DNA from: Tretioscincus oriximinensis
Taxonomy: Eukaryota > Chordata > Lepidosauria > Squamata > Gymnophthalmidae
Reading direction: 5' to 3'
Assembly: GCA_022410635.1 (NCBI GenBank)
Contig: JAJVDF010000867.1
Coordinates: forward strand, 191,384 to 255,383
DNA: 64,000 nt
Below are positions 19,582 through 30,443 of this stretch, in pieces; position 1 is the first letter of the stretch, and every line of letters starts with the position of its first letter. The notes beneath the pieces were generated by a model. That model made no database searches, was not told the DNA's origin, and saw only the letters and a list, made by a program, of their open reading frames with translations. The translations under genes and the position numbers were made by a program.

Positions 19582-20194
19582 TGGGGCCCTCGATTCAAAG
19601 CAGCCCATCTCAACAGCACGTTCCAACCAAAGTCTACCTACAGCTCTACATTCTGCAATCAGAAGCTAACAACTTGGTTCTGTTACCTATCCTACAGATC
19701 AGTAGCAAAATGTAAAATTCCTCTCTCTTTACCTTCACCATTCTGTCAGCCATCCCATATACATTTTTGAGACCAGGCATGTATATTTTCATGTAACTTT
19801 ATTTGGCAATGTTTACAGAAGAGATCGGTTACAGCATATAGTTATATTGTTGTATTGTTAAAATTTATCTCAATAATGTGTAATTTAAACCCAAAAAAAT
19901 CCCTGGGTTTGGCTAGCCGATTCTTAAAATTCGCAGCTACACTCACGCTAAGTTTCTAAGGCACTCTGCACAAGCCCAAGCATGGTTGTTATGACTTTGC
20001 AAACAGATCAGGGGAGTGATTGTCAATCTTGAGTCATCTAATCCTGTGTATCTTTCAAGAAAGCCTGTTTATAGAACTGAGTAGCATTAGATAACTTATC
20101 ATGTCCTCTCTCCTAAAATTGAAAAGAAAAACAATAAGAAAAGCAGCAAAATAAAAGTCTCCTCAAAACACTGAGGTTGGATGTTCACTAGGAG
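19582..20194. other. Mostly unassigned
   Basis: 19790-19830 holds a weak family C SINE piece (TAACTTTATTTGGCAATG). Nothing else recognised. Confidence 0.4.
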
Positions 20195-20300
20195 GCAGCA
20201 CTTAATTTGGCTAACTTTGAATAGCTAACCTGGGGCAGATCTAATAAGTCTACGGACGGGAGACCACCAAGAAACCCCCCAGCTGCAAGTTTCACTGGGA
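20195..20300 (+). repeat. 5S-rRNA-derived fragment
   Basis: ACGGACGGGAGACCACCAAG matches the conserved 5S rRNA 'GGATGGGAGACC' block in a decayed context. Confidence 0.5.
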
Positions 20301-21110
20301 CGTCAGACAATCCCATGTTTTCTAGGGCGAATGTATCGTACAAATTGTATTCCCATTCAGCTAAGAATAGGAATAGCTTTTTAAATTAGCAAGAAAAACA
20401 CAGTCACGTGGAAACAGAAAGTGAAATTTCGTATCAGCTCTCTGAGCCACTCCTCTTTAAAATGAAGAGAAGATAAACATTCCTGCAAAATTGAAGCTTG
20501 ACGTAGAAGTCTGAAGATGTTTAAGCATTCCGAGAATGCATAAAACCCGTTTTATCTTGACGGCAAATGTTGGAGAGATGTGCTTGTTTATTTAAATTTT
20601 CTTGAAAAGAAAGTTGGGTCTTGGGTGTTTTGATAAAGCAAAGGAGTTTGTAACAGCAATCCTTTAACACAACTGTCCTACCTAGCTAAAATGGAAAAAG
20701 TTTATCTCTTTAAACTAAGAGTACATTGGGGGCTATTCCAGAAGTTCTTGCTTATCTCTTCCTGATGATCTATGGGTCTTATTTGCGTGCAGTTTATCAT
20801 ACCTTTGAAACCACTGAGAAAGGTTGCCCAGGAATTTAGGACCAAAAGTCATAAAGATCTTAACAATCTTCTTCTCTTTTCTCTCTGAATCGAGGCAATA
20901 GGGATTTCCAGGGTCCTGGTTTTGAATAAAAACCAAACTGCAAAAGCAACAACCAACTGGACAATACAGAACAAAACAATATAAAACAATACCAATACCA
21001 CCATTGCTACATATTAATCACAAATACAAAATATTAAACACGTCCAAATTATTGCCTCATAGCGTCTTTAGCAAATGTATCATCATTTTCAGAGAAATAA
21101 TTGTGTTAAT
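20301..21110. other. Unassigned A/T-rich sequence
   Basis: No gene or repeat recognised. Confidence 0.4.
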
Positions 21111-21590
21111 CTTAGTTCAGAAAGTCCAGCAAGGGGTCTAGTAATACTTGGAGACTAATAGGGGAAAGGTAGGTGGCATGAGTTTTCATAGACACATCTG
21201 TTTCTTCAGATGCTAGAGGACTGAGCGTAGATGCTGAGCGTAGGAGATGACAAAGAACATATAAATATGGTATGGGAATTAACTATGTGATTTGCTCTCT
21301 ACTTTTCTGCATATTTGATTGATGCACATCCACCCACCTGCATCTCTTTCCTCCAGGCATTTCCCTCCACTTAAGAGGATTAACTTCTGCACTTTAACTG
21401 TTTTTCTCACCTGGTTCATGGAAAATTTACATGTCCTTTTTCATCTCCTACATACAGTTTCCTATAAAGTGTGTTCCTGACATTGGCCCCCAAACATCTG
21501 AAGAAGTAGACATGCCTACGAAAGCTCAGACCACATACCTTTTTCCTGTTAGTCTCCAAGGGCTACTACCCCTCTTGCTGCATAAACCTT
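21111..21590. repeat. Family T repeat, two inverted pieces
   Basis: 21111-21245 (AGTTCAGAAAGTCCAGC, ACTTGGAGACTAATAGGG, TTTCTTCAGATGCTAGAGG) and 21455-21585 (ACATCTGAAGAAGTAGACA, CGAAAGCTCAGACC, TTAGTCTCCAAGGGCTAC) face each other. Confidence 0.5.
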
Positions 21591-22192
21591 GACTGTTCTA
21601 CAAATAACAAAAAAAGAAAGAAAAACTCACTACTTGAGTTTACTTGACAAAGTAAACATTAACAAATACCCTTTCAAACCTATGGAGCCTGAACTTCTGC
21701 CATTTAAATTCCTTTCAGTAATGTTTCTATTTCCTTGTATAGATTTTCTTTATCTTCCAATTGCAAATTCACATCTCTGCTCAAAAGCTTTTGCCAATGT
21801 CTACCTGCCTCATTGATCCTAGCACATCTTTCAAAATTATTGAAAATGATTAATGATTTTTGACAAACTACTCAAAAGATCTGAGATTAAAATAGAACGG
21901 GTTGGGGTTAAAATAGAACCCACCGGTTCTGTTTTAATCTCAGATCTGTTTGGTAGTTTATCAAAATGACTTGATTTCAGATTGTTTTTAAAACCCTTAA
22001 AAAGGGGTCAAAATATTCAGCTCAAACCACATCCTTCCATTGATTCAAAACAAGGCAACTGGAAGAAAATAGTATGCAAGTTTATGTAAATCCTTTCCTT
22101 TGAAGAATTTGCCTGGTGGCCAATATATTATTCTATTCAGCATTCATGCCTTTTTTGATCTAGTAGGCCAGCTGAACTTAAGTTTTAATCTA
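21591..22192. other. Unassigned A/T-rich sequence
   Basis: Contains an inverted pair AACTACTCAAAAGATCTGAG / CTCAGATCTGTTTGGTAGTT (about 21867-21960, around an 'ATAGAACCC' centre), a possible small foldback element. Confidence 0.4.
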
Positions 22193-22690
22193 ATCTATTT
22201 ATTTATTTATATATTTATTCTGGAAGGTCTCAGGTTGGTTAATAATAAATAAAATAAATTAACACATTAAAACAACAACGATTGAAAACAGGGAAGGGAA
22301 AGCAGTTTTTTCAGCCGGAGGCCAGGTTAAAGTGGTGCATCTTCAAGTGTTTTCAGAATGTGTACAGGGGTGGTGATTGATGCACCTCAAGGGGTAGACT
22401 GTTCCATGGAGAAGGAGAAGGCCCTACTTCCGAAATACCCACCTTCTTTGCCACTGGGTGAGGTGGTACAGTCAGGGGGGCTTCCTCTGCAGACTGCCTC
22501 TGCAGACACAGGCAGGTTGATATGGGAAAAGGTGCTCTTTTAGATATTTGGGGTGTAAATGATTTAGGACCTTATAGGCTAAAGTTAATTCCTTGAATTG
22601 GGCTTGTTTTCAAGACCGGTGTGATATGTGCTTGGCCAGGCGTTTCAGCCCGCAGTCTAGCTGCTCTGTTCGGCTCTACCTACATTTGAG
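22193..22690 (-). mobile_element. L2-like LINE, 3' fragment
   Basis: Plus strand reads tail-first: TATTTATTTATTTATATA, 'GGAAGGTCTCAGG', TTTTTCAGCCGGAGGCCAGG, GATGCACCTCAAGGGGTAGA, TTCAAGACCGGTGTGATATG. Coding capacity is lost. Confidence 0.8.
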
Positions 22691-23180
22691 CCAGTTGCAG
22701 AGTATGAGAAAACATCTACAAAGTGTCAATTTCCCTACTACATTAGCTAACTCAGAAAATTCCCATTTGGATTAGGTAATTTGGAAAGAAAACGGCAGAT
22801 TCCTTTGCTTGTGCACTCTTCTCCCTGAAAGCCAATTGAAGTTGAATTAAAATTGAGCTATACATGGGTTGGGGATAGGAACCTTGCTTGGATTATTTAT
22901 TGATTCTCTTTTCTGGTTTCCAACTAACATCTCTTTACATTGCAATGCTTTGACAAGTTTACACCACTAATCACACACGACCATATCTAATTGCATTTCT
23001 ACTGCTATACAGTTATTCTACATAAGTTTCTCCCTAGACGTCTGTTCATATATCCACAGAAGCAGACTTAATCCGGGAAAGGTCACGTCACCAATGTTTC
23101 CTCCAAATTAATCTTTAAGATGCTGCTAGACCTCAATGTGAGAAATTCAGTTACTACCTGGAATTCTAGATTTCCATCAG
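22691..23180. other. Unassigned sequence
   Basis: No gene or clear repeat. 22695-22870 has MITE-like features (ACATCTACAAAGTGTCAA...) but the arms do not pair convincingly. Confidence 0.4.
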
Positions 23181-23757
23181 TAGCTATTAGGATGGTAATA
23201 GTACCATTTGCAGGGAGTGAGAACAGGTGAGGGTTTTGCTTTCTTCTGCTTGAGATGCCCAGGTGCAATTGGCGGGCCACTGGGTGAGACAGAAGGCTAA
23301 TTGAGGTGTATAAAATCATGCAGTGGATGGATAAAGTGAATAGAGAAAAGCTATTTTCTCTATCACACAACACTAGGACCAGGGGGCCTTCCTTGAAACT
23401 GATGGGCAGAAGAGGGAGGACGGAAAAGGGAAAGTATTTTTTCACCCAAATGGTCATCGGCCTATAAAATTAACTTCCAGAAGAGGTGATACTAGCTAGC
23501 AGCCTGGATAGCTTTAAGTCTACATTAGACAAGTTTATGGAATTCAAGGGGATAAACAATTATAGGATGGATGTCTTGATGCTGCCTCCGAGATGGAGCC
23601 ACAGGCAGGATTCCTGAAATGCCATTTGCAGGGTCTCGAGAACAGTTGAAGATTCTGCCTTCTTCTGCTAAGACTGCCCAGGTGCAATTGGTGGGCCTGT
23701 GTATGAGATAGAATGCTGGACTAGATGGGCTCCGGCCCCATTCATCAGGGCTCCTCT
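23181..23757 (+). mobile_element. CR1 LINE, two joined 3' fragments
   Basis: 23181-23292 is a CR1 3' UTR end (CATTTGCAGGGAGTGAGAAC, GCCCAGGTGCAATTGGC). 23293-23757 repeats the C-terminal ORF2 and 3' UTR in the same orientation (TGAGGTGTATAAAATCATGC, AACTGATGGGCAGAAG, then GGACTAGATGGGCTCC). The first piece is cut where the second begins, so this is either two insertions or one rearranged copy. Confidence 0.8.
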
Positions 23758-23825
23758 TTTGTTCAAAGGTTGGACTAGATAGGATCTGGCCCCATTCAAC
23801 AAGGCACCTCTTATATTCTTAGGTA

Positions 23826-23998
23826 AAAGAATATAAACCAGTGGAACACTTTGGTGAGTTTGCCTTTGCTGGAAGTCTTCAACAGAGACTGGACAGTCAT
23901 CTGTGTGGGATGGTTTAATGAATCCTGCATCGAGCAGGGGGTTGGACCCAATGACCCTGGAGGTCCCTTCCAACTCTGTAATTCTATGATTCTATAAA
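23826..23998 (+). mobile_element. Older CR1 3' end with 8-bp terminal repeats
   Basis: TTTGCTGGAAGTCTTCAACA, GGGGGTTGGACCCAATGACC, CCCTTCCAACTCTGTAATTC, ending ATTCTATGATTCTATAA. This is the classic CR1 3' terminus with short octamer repeats. Confidence 0.8.
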
Positions 23999-24077
23999 AT
24001 TCCCTTCAGAAGGAACCTCCTTATCAGTGGTTCCCCCTCCGCATTCACACTAGTTTATCACCTAATGGCCTTTCAAC

Positions 24078-24318
24078 ACAGAAATCAGCATTTGAGGCCG
24101 CTGCGTCTGCTGTCAAGAGGGCTGAGCACCTTCTACTCGCTTTAGCTTCAGCCAACCTAGCTGTTCAAAAGCAAGCATTTGCAAGTAGATGAATACTGCA
24201 CAGTCTGTTGGGGAAAATACAATGTCAGCCTTTGGGAGAAAAAAATAGCTTGTAAGGCACTTTGGGTCCCTTTGGGTGAGCAAAGCAGGATATAACCCCC
24301 CCATTCTTCTATTTTTTT
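24078..24318 (+). mobile_element. Family B SINE, variant copy
   Basis: Same variant as 1916-2163 (TTAGCTTCAGCCAACCTAGC, GCAAGTAGATGAATACTG, then AGGCACTTTGGGTCCCTTTG, AAGCAGGATATAA). Confidence 0.75.
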
Positions 24319-24866
24319 ATTTTTTTTGGGGGGGGGGAAGGTCTGTAGCTTTTCAATATGAAGCATAGAAGGGCACTTTGCACGCGCTCAGAGGCGCCCT
24401 CTCCCTTGACTGCCAACAAGCAGCAGCTTTTACTTTGGATTGCAAGGCTCAGCTTTGATTCCAAACGTGGCTGGTTTTGCAAGTTGATTTCTGTTTCTGA
24501 GCAAGCTGGAAAATGCCTTTTTGGGGGGTTGGGGGGGGGGAAGACTCCTGGCAGAGCAGAGGATTATTAGAGCGCGCCAGAAGCGCGACCCTCCCTTTCC
24601 CTCCAGCAGCCCCGCCGCTGCTGCCTGGGATCTCTCCATCTTGCTGCTGCTCCTTGCCTGCAGGGCGGGCAGACAGAGGGGCGGGGGAGCGCGCGGCTGG
24701 GGATTGGGTTGAGCTGCGAGGGGCGGGCCGGGGGCGGGTCTCCCAGCCGGGCTGGTGGGGAGTAGTAAGCGGCTGGCGGCTGCTTTGGGGCTCTGTCTGG
24801 CTGTTGCTGCTCTGGAAAGAAGCAGCCAGTGGTGGTGGCGGCGGCGGCGTTTTTACGCACAGAACC

Positions 24867-24936
24867 ATGGGCTCCTCAAAGTTGCTGCCCCTTTGTCAGG
24901 GCCTTATTTGGGGGTTTTTTCTGCTCGCCTGCCCAG
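24867..24936 (+). CDS. Exon 1 of an unidentified secreted or type I membrane protein (signal peptide)
   Basis: ATG in the context ACCATGG (A at -3, G at +4) starts 23 codons plus one base, ending at CAG|GTAAGG. The donor is a consensus match and gives a phase 1 intron. The peptide begins MGSSKLLPLC and continues with a hydrophobic core (LIWGFFLLAC) and a small/Pro end. This has the n-, h- and c-region layout of a cleavable signal peptide. A phase 1 intron after the signal peptide is typical of immunoglobulin-like, CCP, EGF and other extracellular modular proteins. It sits inside a CpG island with GC boxes upstream, so I take it as the real start despite its small size. The frame reads on into the intron without meaning. 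I do not recognise the gene; no further exon is recognised to 64 kb. Alternatives: a CpG-island chance ATG, or a different start. Confidence 0.68.
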
Positions 24937-25332
24937 GTAAGGCGCGGCAGGGAAAGGGGAGGCTGGGGCGGGAAGGCGATCGGGGGTGATGGGGGCTGTT
25001 GTGTGTCTCAGAAACGCCCCATTCAAGAGATCATCCGCTGCCCCCAAATCTAACTTTGAAGAGCCCACCATCCCTTGGGCTTCTCCACCCATGCGCGCCC
25101 TTCGGCCGCTGCAAAGGCTTGTACAGTATTTATTCCACCTGCTGGCCTGGTCTGCCCCTCCCTCCTTTCCGTCCCTCTTCCCCCCCCTCCCCGATCGCCT
25201 CTTTCCAGACCCCACCAGGCGCGCTTCGAAGGCATCGGCAACTTTGTAGGCGGCGCGCTTCGCAGCTGCACCTGTGCGCTCCTGGCCTTTCTGTCGGCAG
25301 CCCTGGAGAGCCTCGGCGTTTGGGGCTTGGGG

Positions 25333-25535
25333 NNNNNNNNNNNNNNNNNNNNNNNNNNNNNNNNNNNNNNNNNNNNNNNNNNNNNNNNNNNNNNNNNNNN
25401 NNNNNNNNNNNNNNNNNNNNNNNNNNNNNNNNNNNNNNNNNNNNNNNNNNNNNNNNNNNNNNNNNNNNNNNNNNNNNNNNNNNNNNNNNNNNNNNNNNNN
25501 NNNNNNNNNNNNNNNNNNNNNNNNNNNNNNNNNNN
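25333..25535. other. Assembly gap (203 N)
   Basis: 203 Ns flanked by G-rich sequence (GGCTTGGGG / GGGGGGCTGCTGGGCGGGGG), probably a GC-rich region hard to sequence. ORFs running across it are not meaningful. Confidence 0.99.
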
Positions 25536-25720
25536 GGGGGGCTGCTGGGCGGGGGGGGGAGCGCAGGAGGAGGTGGTCGTTTGGAAGCGTTGGAGGGCCG
25601 ATGGGGTGAAAGCTAAGGGCGCCCCCTTTCCTTGCTGGAACGAACGTCTCCAGCCCATTCGGGACTTTGCAGGCTTGGGATGGGATAGGGCAGGTCGGGA
25701 CGGAAAGTAGATGGAGCCCG

Positions 25721-26209
25721 ACACAACCTAACCCAACACCCACTTCTGCCTCCTGGCAAAACCCCCACATGGCTCCTTCCATTCATATCCTCCTTTTTGC
25801 CCAAAGATCTTGCGGCACCATAAGCCCTCCACGTGGGGAGACGCAGCAGACCAAGGCTTAATCCCCTTGTTCTCTCCCAAGTTGGAGCACCTCTCTGCTT
25901 CTCCTCCCCACTTCCCATGTTCTGCACCGCGTCTCCCTGCCAAATCCCCACCCCTGCCCACCCTTGGCACCAGCCTTCCCCTGGCTCCGTTACTCAGCAG
26001 TGACTGGGCCCTTCTGAAGTGACTCATGGGCATGGTGAGGTGATGGGTTGGGAGAACAACGGATGTTTGGGGAGAGATTGGCCCGGGCGGTGGTGGTAGA
26101 TCTCGCATTTGTCCCAGGAAAGGGGGTCTTAAGTAACCCCGAAGAGTCCCACCAATCTCTGTTGTTTCTCCTTGTCCTAAGTAGGAGAAAAAATTATTAA
26201 GAACTGAAG
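25721..26209. other. Unassigned, presumed intron 1
   Basis: Flank of the CpG island, moderately GC-rich; no repeat or exon recognised. Confidence 0.4.
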
Positions 26210-26560
26210 TCCTGGCCACATCTTATGTTTTGATCCAGCTTCAGTCCACTTTCAAAATGAGAGAACACATTAGTCAAGGGGGCAAGCTCCTTTATTTTTG
26301 GTATTCTCTAACAATTTTTTTGGTGGGGGTTATCCAATCCAGCAAGGGGGCTTGCTTAGTTAGTCTTGGAACAGGAGAAAGGTGCTACAAGCCTCCATCA
26401 TGGGCTTTCTGAGCTAAGACTAATACGGTTATTTGTCTGAAATTGACATTTTTTGGTTTCGATAATGTAGAAAGAAAGTTCTTATTCACCTTGCTGCTGC
26501 GTTCTTCCGTTCTGAAAGTGGACTGAATCTGCATTAAAACTTGGGTGTGGGCAGGAACTG
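26210..26560. mobile_element. Foldback MITE, copy of the 7258-7485 family, with a nested repeat
   Basis: Left arm TTTTGATCCAGCTTCAGTCC (with CCTGGCCACA before it) pairs with right arm GGACTGAATCTGCATTAAAA, TTGGGTGTGGGCAGG. A family T piece (CTTAGTTAGTCTTGG, GAGCTAAGACTAATACGG) occupies about 26325-26450. Confidence 0.65.
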
Positions 26561-27061
26561 AGTGTGTTTAAACCTGAACCACAGTTACACATCCTGAATA
26601 ACGTTCCCCATTCCTCCACTTTCCCTCAACACCGCCCACAGAATTGGATAGTTTTATTTCAGTTTAGCTGCTCTGGAACAAAGACCAAAACTTGGATCAT
26701 GGCTTTGTGGCAACCTGCTTAATAAAAGAAAATGCACATAGAAAAACCTCACAGCCCAACCCTTTTACCTCCCGTAGATAAATTGGGGTTGTATGGGAGC
26801 TAGTCCTCATGAATTGAAATCTACCCGAAGGCCCTGTCCTGAATTCAGATTGTCTGAGCTATGCAGACTTTATTTCTGTTTCTTCTACTATTCAGCTACA
26901 GTTGGGCTCCATGCCAGATACCCCCTCCAGTCATGATACAGACGGAGTGCGATTAGAAATATAACCATGCTCAGTGAGCAGCAAAAGTAAAAGGCGCTGG
27001 AATGGTTGACAAAAAACTAGCAAGAAGGACACTCTTTCTCTGTGGAAGCTAAACAGCTAAG
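26561..27061. other. Unassigned sequence
   Basis: No gene or repeat recognised. Confidence 0.4.
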
Positions 27062-27345
27062 GATCGCCTCCCATATTGAGTGGCCCCTGGCCGAAGATCT
27101 GCAGAGGAGGCCTGGTCAGTTGCATTTCAATAGCAAAGGGAGTGGGAACCTGGGATAGGATCTTCTCAGTGGCAGCCTCTAGGCTATGGAAAAGTTTCCT
27201 CTTTGAAGGGCATCGGGCGTCTTTGCTGGGTTCACCCACATAACCTGTGGCTGAAGAGGTTCCCCTCCCAATTTCAGGCATTGAGTTGTTTTTAGCAGTC
27301 TATTCTGTACTTTATGTTGACTTGATAACCTTCGGATATAAAACC
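27062..27345 (+). mobile_element. L2-like LINE 3' fragment
   Basis: GATCTGCAGAGGAGGCCTGG, AGTGGGAACCTGGGATAGG, 'GGCTATGGAAAAGTTTCC', ending ACCTTCGGATATAAAACC. Decayed. Confidence 0.65.
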
Positions 27346-27392
27346 TTTTGGCTACCAATCTGCTACCGTGTAGTGGTTAGAGTCCAATTAGA

Positions 27393-27655
27393 GCCAATTT
27401 GGTGTAGTGGTTAGAGTATTGGACTTTTATCTGGTAGTCTCTGGGTTCGATTCTCCACTCCTTCATGAAAGCCAGCTGGGTGACCTTGGGCCAGTCACAG
27501 TTCTTTAGAACTCTCTCAGCCCCACCTACTTCACAGGGTGTCTGTTGTGGAGAAAGCAACAAAAGCTATGTGTGCCACCCTATGGTTGGCTGCCCTGAGA
27601 CCTTCGGGTATAGGGCGGGATACAAGTACAAATAAATAAAGAGAATAAATAAAAA
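27393..27655 (+). mobile_element. tRNA SINE family A, well preserved
   Basis: Head with A box TTTGGTGTAGTGGTTAGAGT and B box GGTTCGATTCTCC, full body and the L2-like tail CCCTGAGACCTTCGGG, TATAGGGCGGGATACAAGTA, (AAATA)n. Just upstream (27366-27386) CGTGTAGTGGTTAGAGTCC duplicates the A-box region, so the 5' end carries a partial duplication. Confidence 0.92.
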
Positions 27656-27659
27656 ATAA

Positions 27660-28080
27660 GGTGTTAACTTCTAAGGCCCTAAATAACTTGGCCCCCAAAT
27701 ACCTAAAGGAATTTCTTCTCCCATAGCAACCTGCCTGTGCCTTAAGATCTGCAGGGGAGGCCTTCCTAGTTGTACTACCCCTCTCAACAGCAAAGAGAAT
27801 GGAAACCTGGGGCAGGGCCTTCTTGGTGGCTGCCCCCAGTTTATGGAATAGTCTCCCCCTTGGGGTGCATCAGTCACCATCACTGTATTCTTTTAGAAGA
27901 TCTTTGAAGACGCACCTCTTTCACCTTTGGTTTAGGAACTGCCGTTTTTCTTCCCACTTTCAGATACTGTTTTGATACTGTTTTAATATGTCAAATTTGT
28001 ATTGTTGTTTTTATTGTTGGCCGCCCTGAGACCTCCAGGCACACCATGAGGTATAAGTATCAATAAATAGAATGGGATAG
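27660..28080 (+). mobile_element. L2-like LINE 3' fragment
   Basis: AAGGCCCTAAATAACTTGG, CAACCTGCCTGTGCCTTAAG, 'TGCATCAGTCACCATCACTG', ending GGCCGCCCTGAGACCTCC, TATAAGTATCAATAAATAG. A mariner-like MITE has landed in its A/T-rich tail. Confidence 0.85.
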
Positions 28081-28087
28081 AATTATA

Positions 28088-28290
28088 CAGGGTGCTTCAA
28101 AAATGTATACACACTTTGAACTTCCATACGATGTAGGTCACCAATTTGAACAGTATTAACATTTGTTATTTACGTTTTATTTACATTGGACTTTAAGCTT
28201 TCTAATTTCCTGAAATTTAACTTTGTAGAACAGTAAATAATTTTTCTATGGAAGTTCACAGTGTGTATACATTTTTTTTGAAGCACCCTG
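28088..28290. mobile_element. Mariner-like foldback MITE, copy A
   Basis: CAGGGTGCTTCAAAAATG / TTTTTTTTGAAGCACCCTG termini, with TA on each side (28086-28087, 28291-28292) as for Tc1/mariner. 203 bp. The left arm has a deletion relative to copy B (after CTTCCATA), so the palindrome is lopsided. No transposase. Confidence 0.85.
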
Positions 28291-28310
28291 TATTGTAAAT
28301 AAATATAAAT

Positions 28311-29059
28311 AAATGCACCTGCTGAACGCGATTAGCTTTGGATCAGGCTCAAGATTCAGTATCTCTTGGCCAAAGACCAAAATACGACAAAATATTTTCA
28401 AAAAACTGTGTTTCAAAAGTGTGAAGCTGAGAGAATTTATTTCCTCTCTCTCTGTTTCTCTTTTCTGCTCTTGGGTTCGCTTTCTCTGGCTTCTTCAGTC
28501 TCCTCTCTTTTCTGTACATTTTTTCTGCCTCTTCTTCTCAGCCTCCTTGGTACACCTTTTGATCCCTGCCTCCCTGATACCACATTTTCCAGATGCCAGA
28601 GCCTGGCACAGGAAGAAGCGTGTTTATAGAACTCTTTGGTTGAGAGGTGAAGGCCTTGGGATGTTGGAGAGAAGTGCAGGGCGTGAACGGAGGAGGTTCT
28701 CCTTGGAGGAATGAAGGCCTGGGTGGGCCTGGGAAGGTAGAAGGTGGGAGGAGGAAGGAAGTGGAGGAGGCTGCATCAATCAGCTTTTAAGTTACTCCTC
28801 CTCTCTCCCCACCCCCCACCCCAGCCTTGAGTGTTGGAGGAGCCGTAACATGCCACAGCGAGCTGTTTGCTCAGCCCCGGGCCTCTTACATTTTTTGTCC
28901 CCTGAGTTAGCTTTTCCCAGCCTCCTGGAATTTGCAAAACTGGCGCCTGGTGCCACTTCAGTGTAGCAAGAGGTCTGTGCCCCCAGGACCAACCCATCTG
29001 TCATGGTGTATGTGTGTGTGTATTGGGGAGAAGGCGGTACCAGCAGGTGAGGCTTATCT
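28311..29059. other. Unassigned sequence
   Basis: No recognised repeat. It holds a pyrimidine-rich part at 28438-28545 and a short GT run near 29009. Confidence 0.4.
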
Positions 29060-29825
29060 GGAAGCGCCAACAAACTGTTCGTGAAGGAGCCCAGGCAGAG
29101 ATCTTCACTGGTGTCCCTATTTGCAACTGAGTCCAATTGGGCGCTTCTCCCATATAGACTTCAAGCAGAAGCCTGTCTGGTGGTTCCTTCAGTTAACATC
29201 ATGCTTAGGATTGTAGGTGCAATTTACAGCCCTGTCCAAACTGCTCCAGCCACACTCCACCATGGCCTCCTGCCCTATCCTTCTGTAACCCTGCTCCGTC
29301 ACCTGCTGCAGCCAAAAAAGAAAAATCATAGATTTTGCCTTTTGAGGTTGTACCATACCCTAAAAGTTATGAATCTGCAAAACTCTGCAAGATCTGTGGC
29401 ATATGGCATTCCTATGGCTGTCTCAAGAAGCGCCTTCTTCCATATAGACTTGTCCATGCATTACAATCTCAAGGAGAAGGCCTTCTGTTAGTTCTTCCCT
29501 TTGTAGAGATGCAAGGGATAGGGGCAGGTCAGAGGGCGTTCACTGTGGAATAGCCCCTATCTTGAGATTCTCCAGGTGCCTACACTGTATAGTTTTCGAT
29601 GCCTGGTAAAAACACATCTATTCACTCAGGCTTTTGATTCTTAGCTGTCTCTACATTCTTCCTTCCAGGGAGGGAGGGAGGGAGGGAGGATCTGGATAAT
29701 TTTAAGCACTTTATTAATGTACTTTTAAAAATTATTATTTCTTGATCTGTTGCTACCTGTCCTGGGACCAGTGCTGAAGGGCGAGATATAAATAATTTGA
29801 AATAAATAGCGTGCAGAAAGTTGAA
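29060..29825 (+). mobile_element. Older L2-like LINE 3' fragment
   Basis: Best seen from 29395 (CTGTCTCAAGAAGCGCC) to the end: 'GAGATGCAAGGGATAGGGGC', CAGGTGCCTACACTGTATAG, TTTTCGATGCCTGGTAAAAA, (GGGA)n, GGACCAGTGCTGAAGGGCGA, GATATAAATAATTTG. Same subfamily as 36.0-36.6 kb. The part before 29330 is uncertain. Confidence 0.6.
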
Positions 29826-30110
29826 AGTTTGATTCTTGGCATTTCCCTGGAAGAATGAACTTGCAAACACTTATCCATTGGTCCCCAATACAGCATGGAG
29901 CTGTCCAGGAAACCCAAGGCTCACCTCCCACACAGTGGTACCTAATAACCATACCTCCCAAAGCTTAATGTGTGTGGAATAATGTTTCTAAATGTGCTTT
30001 ATGTTCCACGTCTCTGGTCAACATGTTTACTTTAAACCTCCTTCAGTCCATATTTAGTTTTTTCCTGGTTTAGTCCAACTGAAGATGTAGATTTGTCTAC
30101 AAGATCTCAA
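29826..30110. other. Unassigned sequence
   Basis: No gene or repeat recognised. Confidence 0.4.
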
Positions 30111-30344
30111 TGTCAGGGATATTATCTTTGTTAAAGATTGGTTGATTCCTGGTTCAAAGGGCCCAAGTTCAAATGACAGAACTAAACTCTCATTGGCCAG
30201 AAGTTGGGAAGGTTCTAGAAGGTGCTGCATGGTGAGTGACCTGGGGACCCGAGAGTTGGCTATAAAAGAGCTTGTTGGCTGTTCCAGTTCTGATTTGGTT
30301 GTTTTCTGAAGAGATAATAAATCATTTTCTTAACAACATTGACA
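30111..30344 (+). mobile_element. Possible short solo LTR or other promoter-bearing repeat
   Basis: Starts TGTCAGGGATATT and ends AACATTGACA (terminal TGTCA...TGACA). It contains a TATA-box-like GGCTATAAAAGAGC at 30259-30272 and AATAAA at about 30317, in LTR order. No matching flanking duplication is visible, so the call is tentative. Confidence 0.35.
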
Positions 30345-30443
30345 GTATGGTTCTTCATGGACTTCTAGAGACTAACTTTTTCTCGTTAATCTCTAAAGTG
30401 CTAGATTTTCTGATTTATTCCAGTCCTTCATTATTGAAGATAG
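30345..30443. repeat. Family T fragment
   Basis: ACTTCTAGAGACTAAC and CGTTAATCTCTAAAGTGC match the family T motifs. Confidence 0.4.

Larger units (their letters stand above)
24545..25720. promoter_or_regulatory. CpG island and probable TATA-less promoter
   Basis: Abrupt rise in G+C and CpG compared with the A/T-rich surroundings. GC-box-like GGGGCGGGG near 24677, and GGGGCGGGCC / GGGGGCGGG near 24719-24738, all upstream of the ATG at 24867. No TATA box is visible. The island continues past exon 1 to the gap at 25333-25535 and about 180 bp beyond. This is the only such island in the window and supports a real promoter here. Confidence 0.85.

Noticed and set aside
24867..24936. Assignment of exon 1 to NCAM1 or another named cell-adhesion gene
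   Set aside because: The hydrophobic core 'LIWGFFLL' loosely recalls the NCAM1 leader, but signal peptides converge easily and there is no second exon to confirm it.
24513..24989. 158-residue plus-strand frame containing exon 1 region
   Set aside because: It is in another phase from the Kozak ATG at 24867, is G/A/R-rich and reads across a consensus splice donor; no recognisable protein.
24904..25782. Frames of 200-290 residues across the CpG island on both strands
   Set aside because: They cross 203 Ns, overlap one another in several phases and reflect GC-rich sequence lacking stops; no domain is visible.
28776..29491. Frames of 114 and 136 residues near the L2 fragment
   Set aside because: They run partly through decayed L2 sequence in the wrong phase and have no conserved motif.
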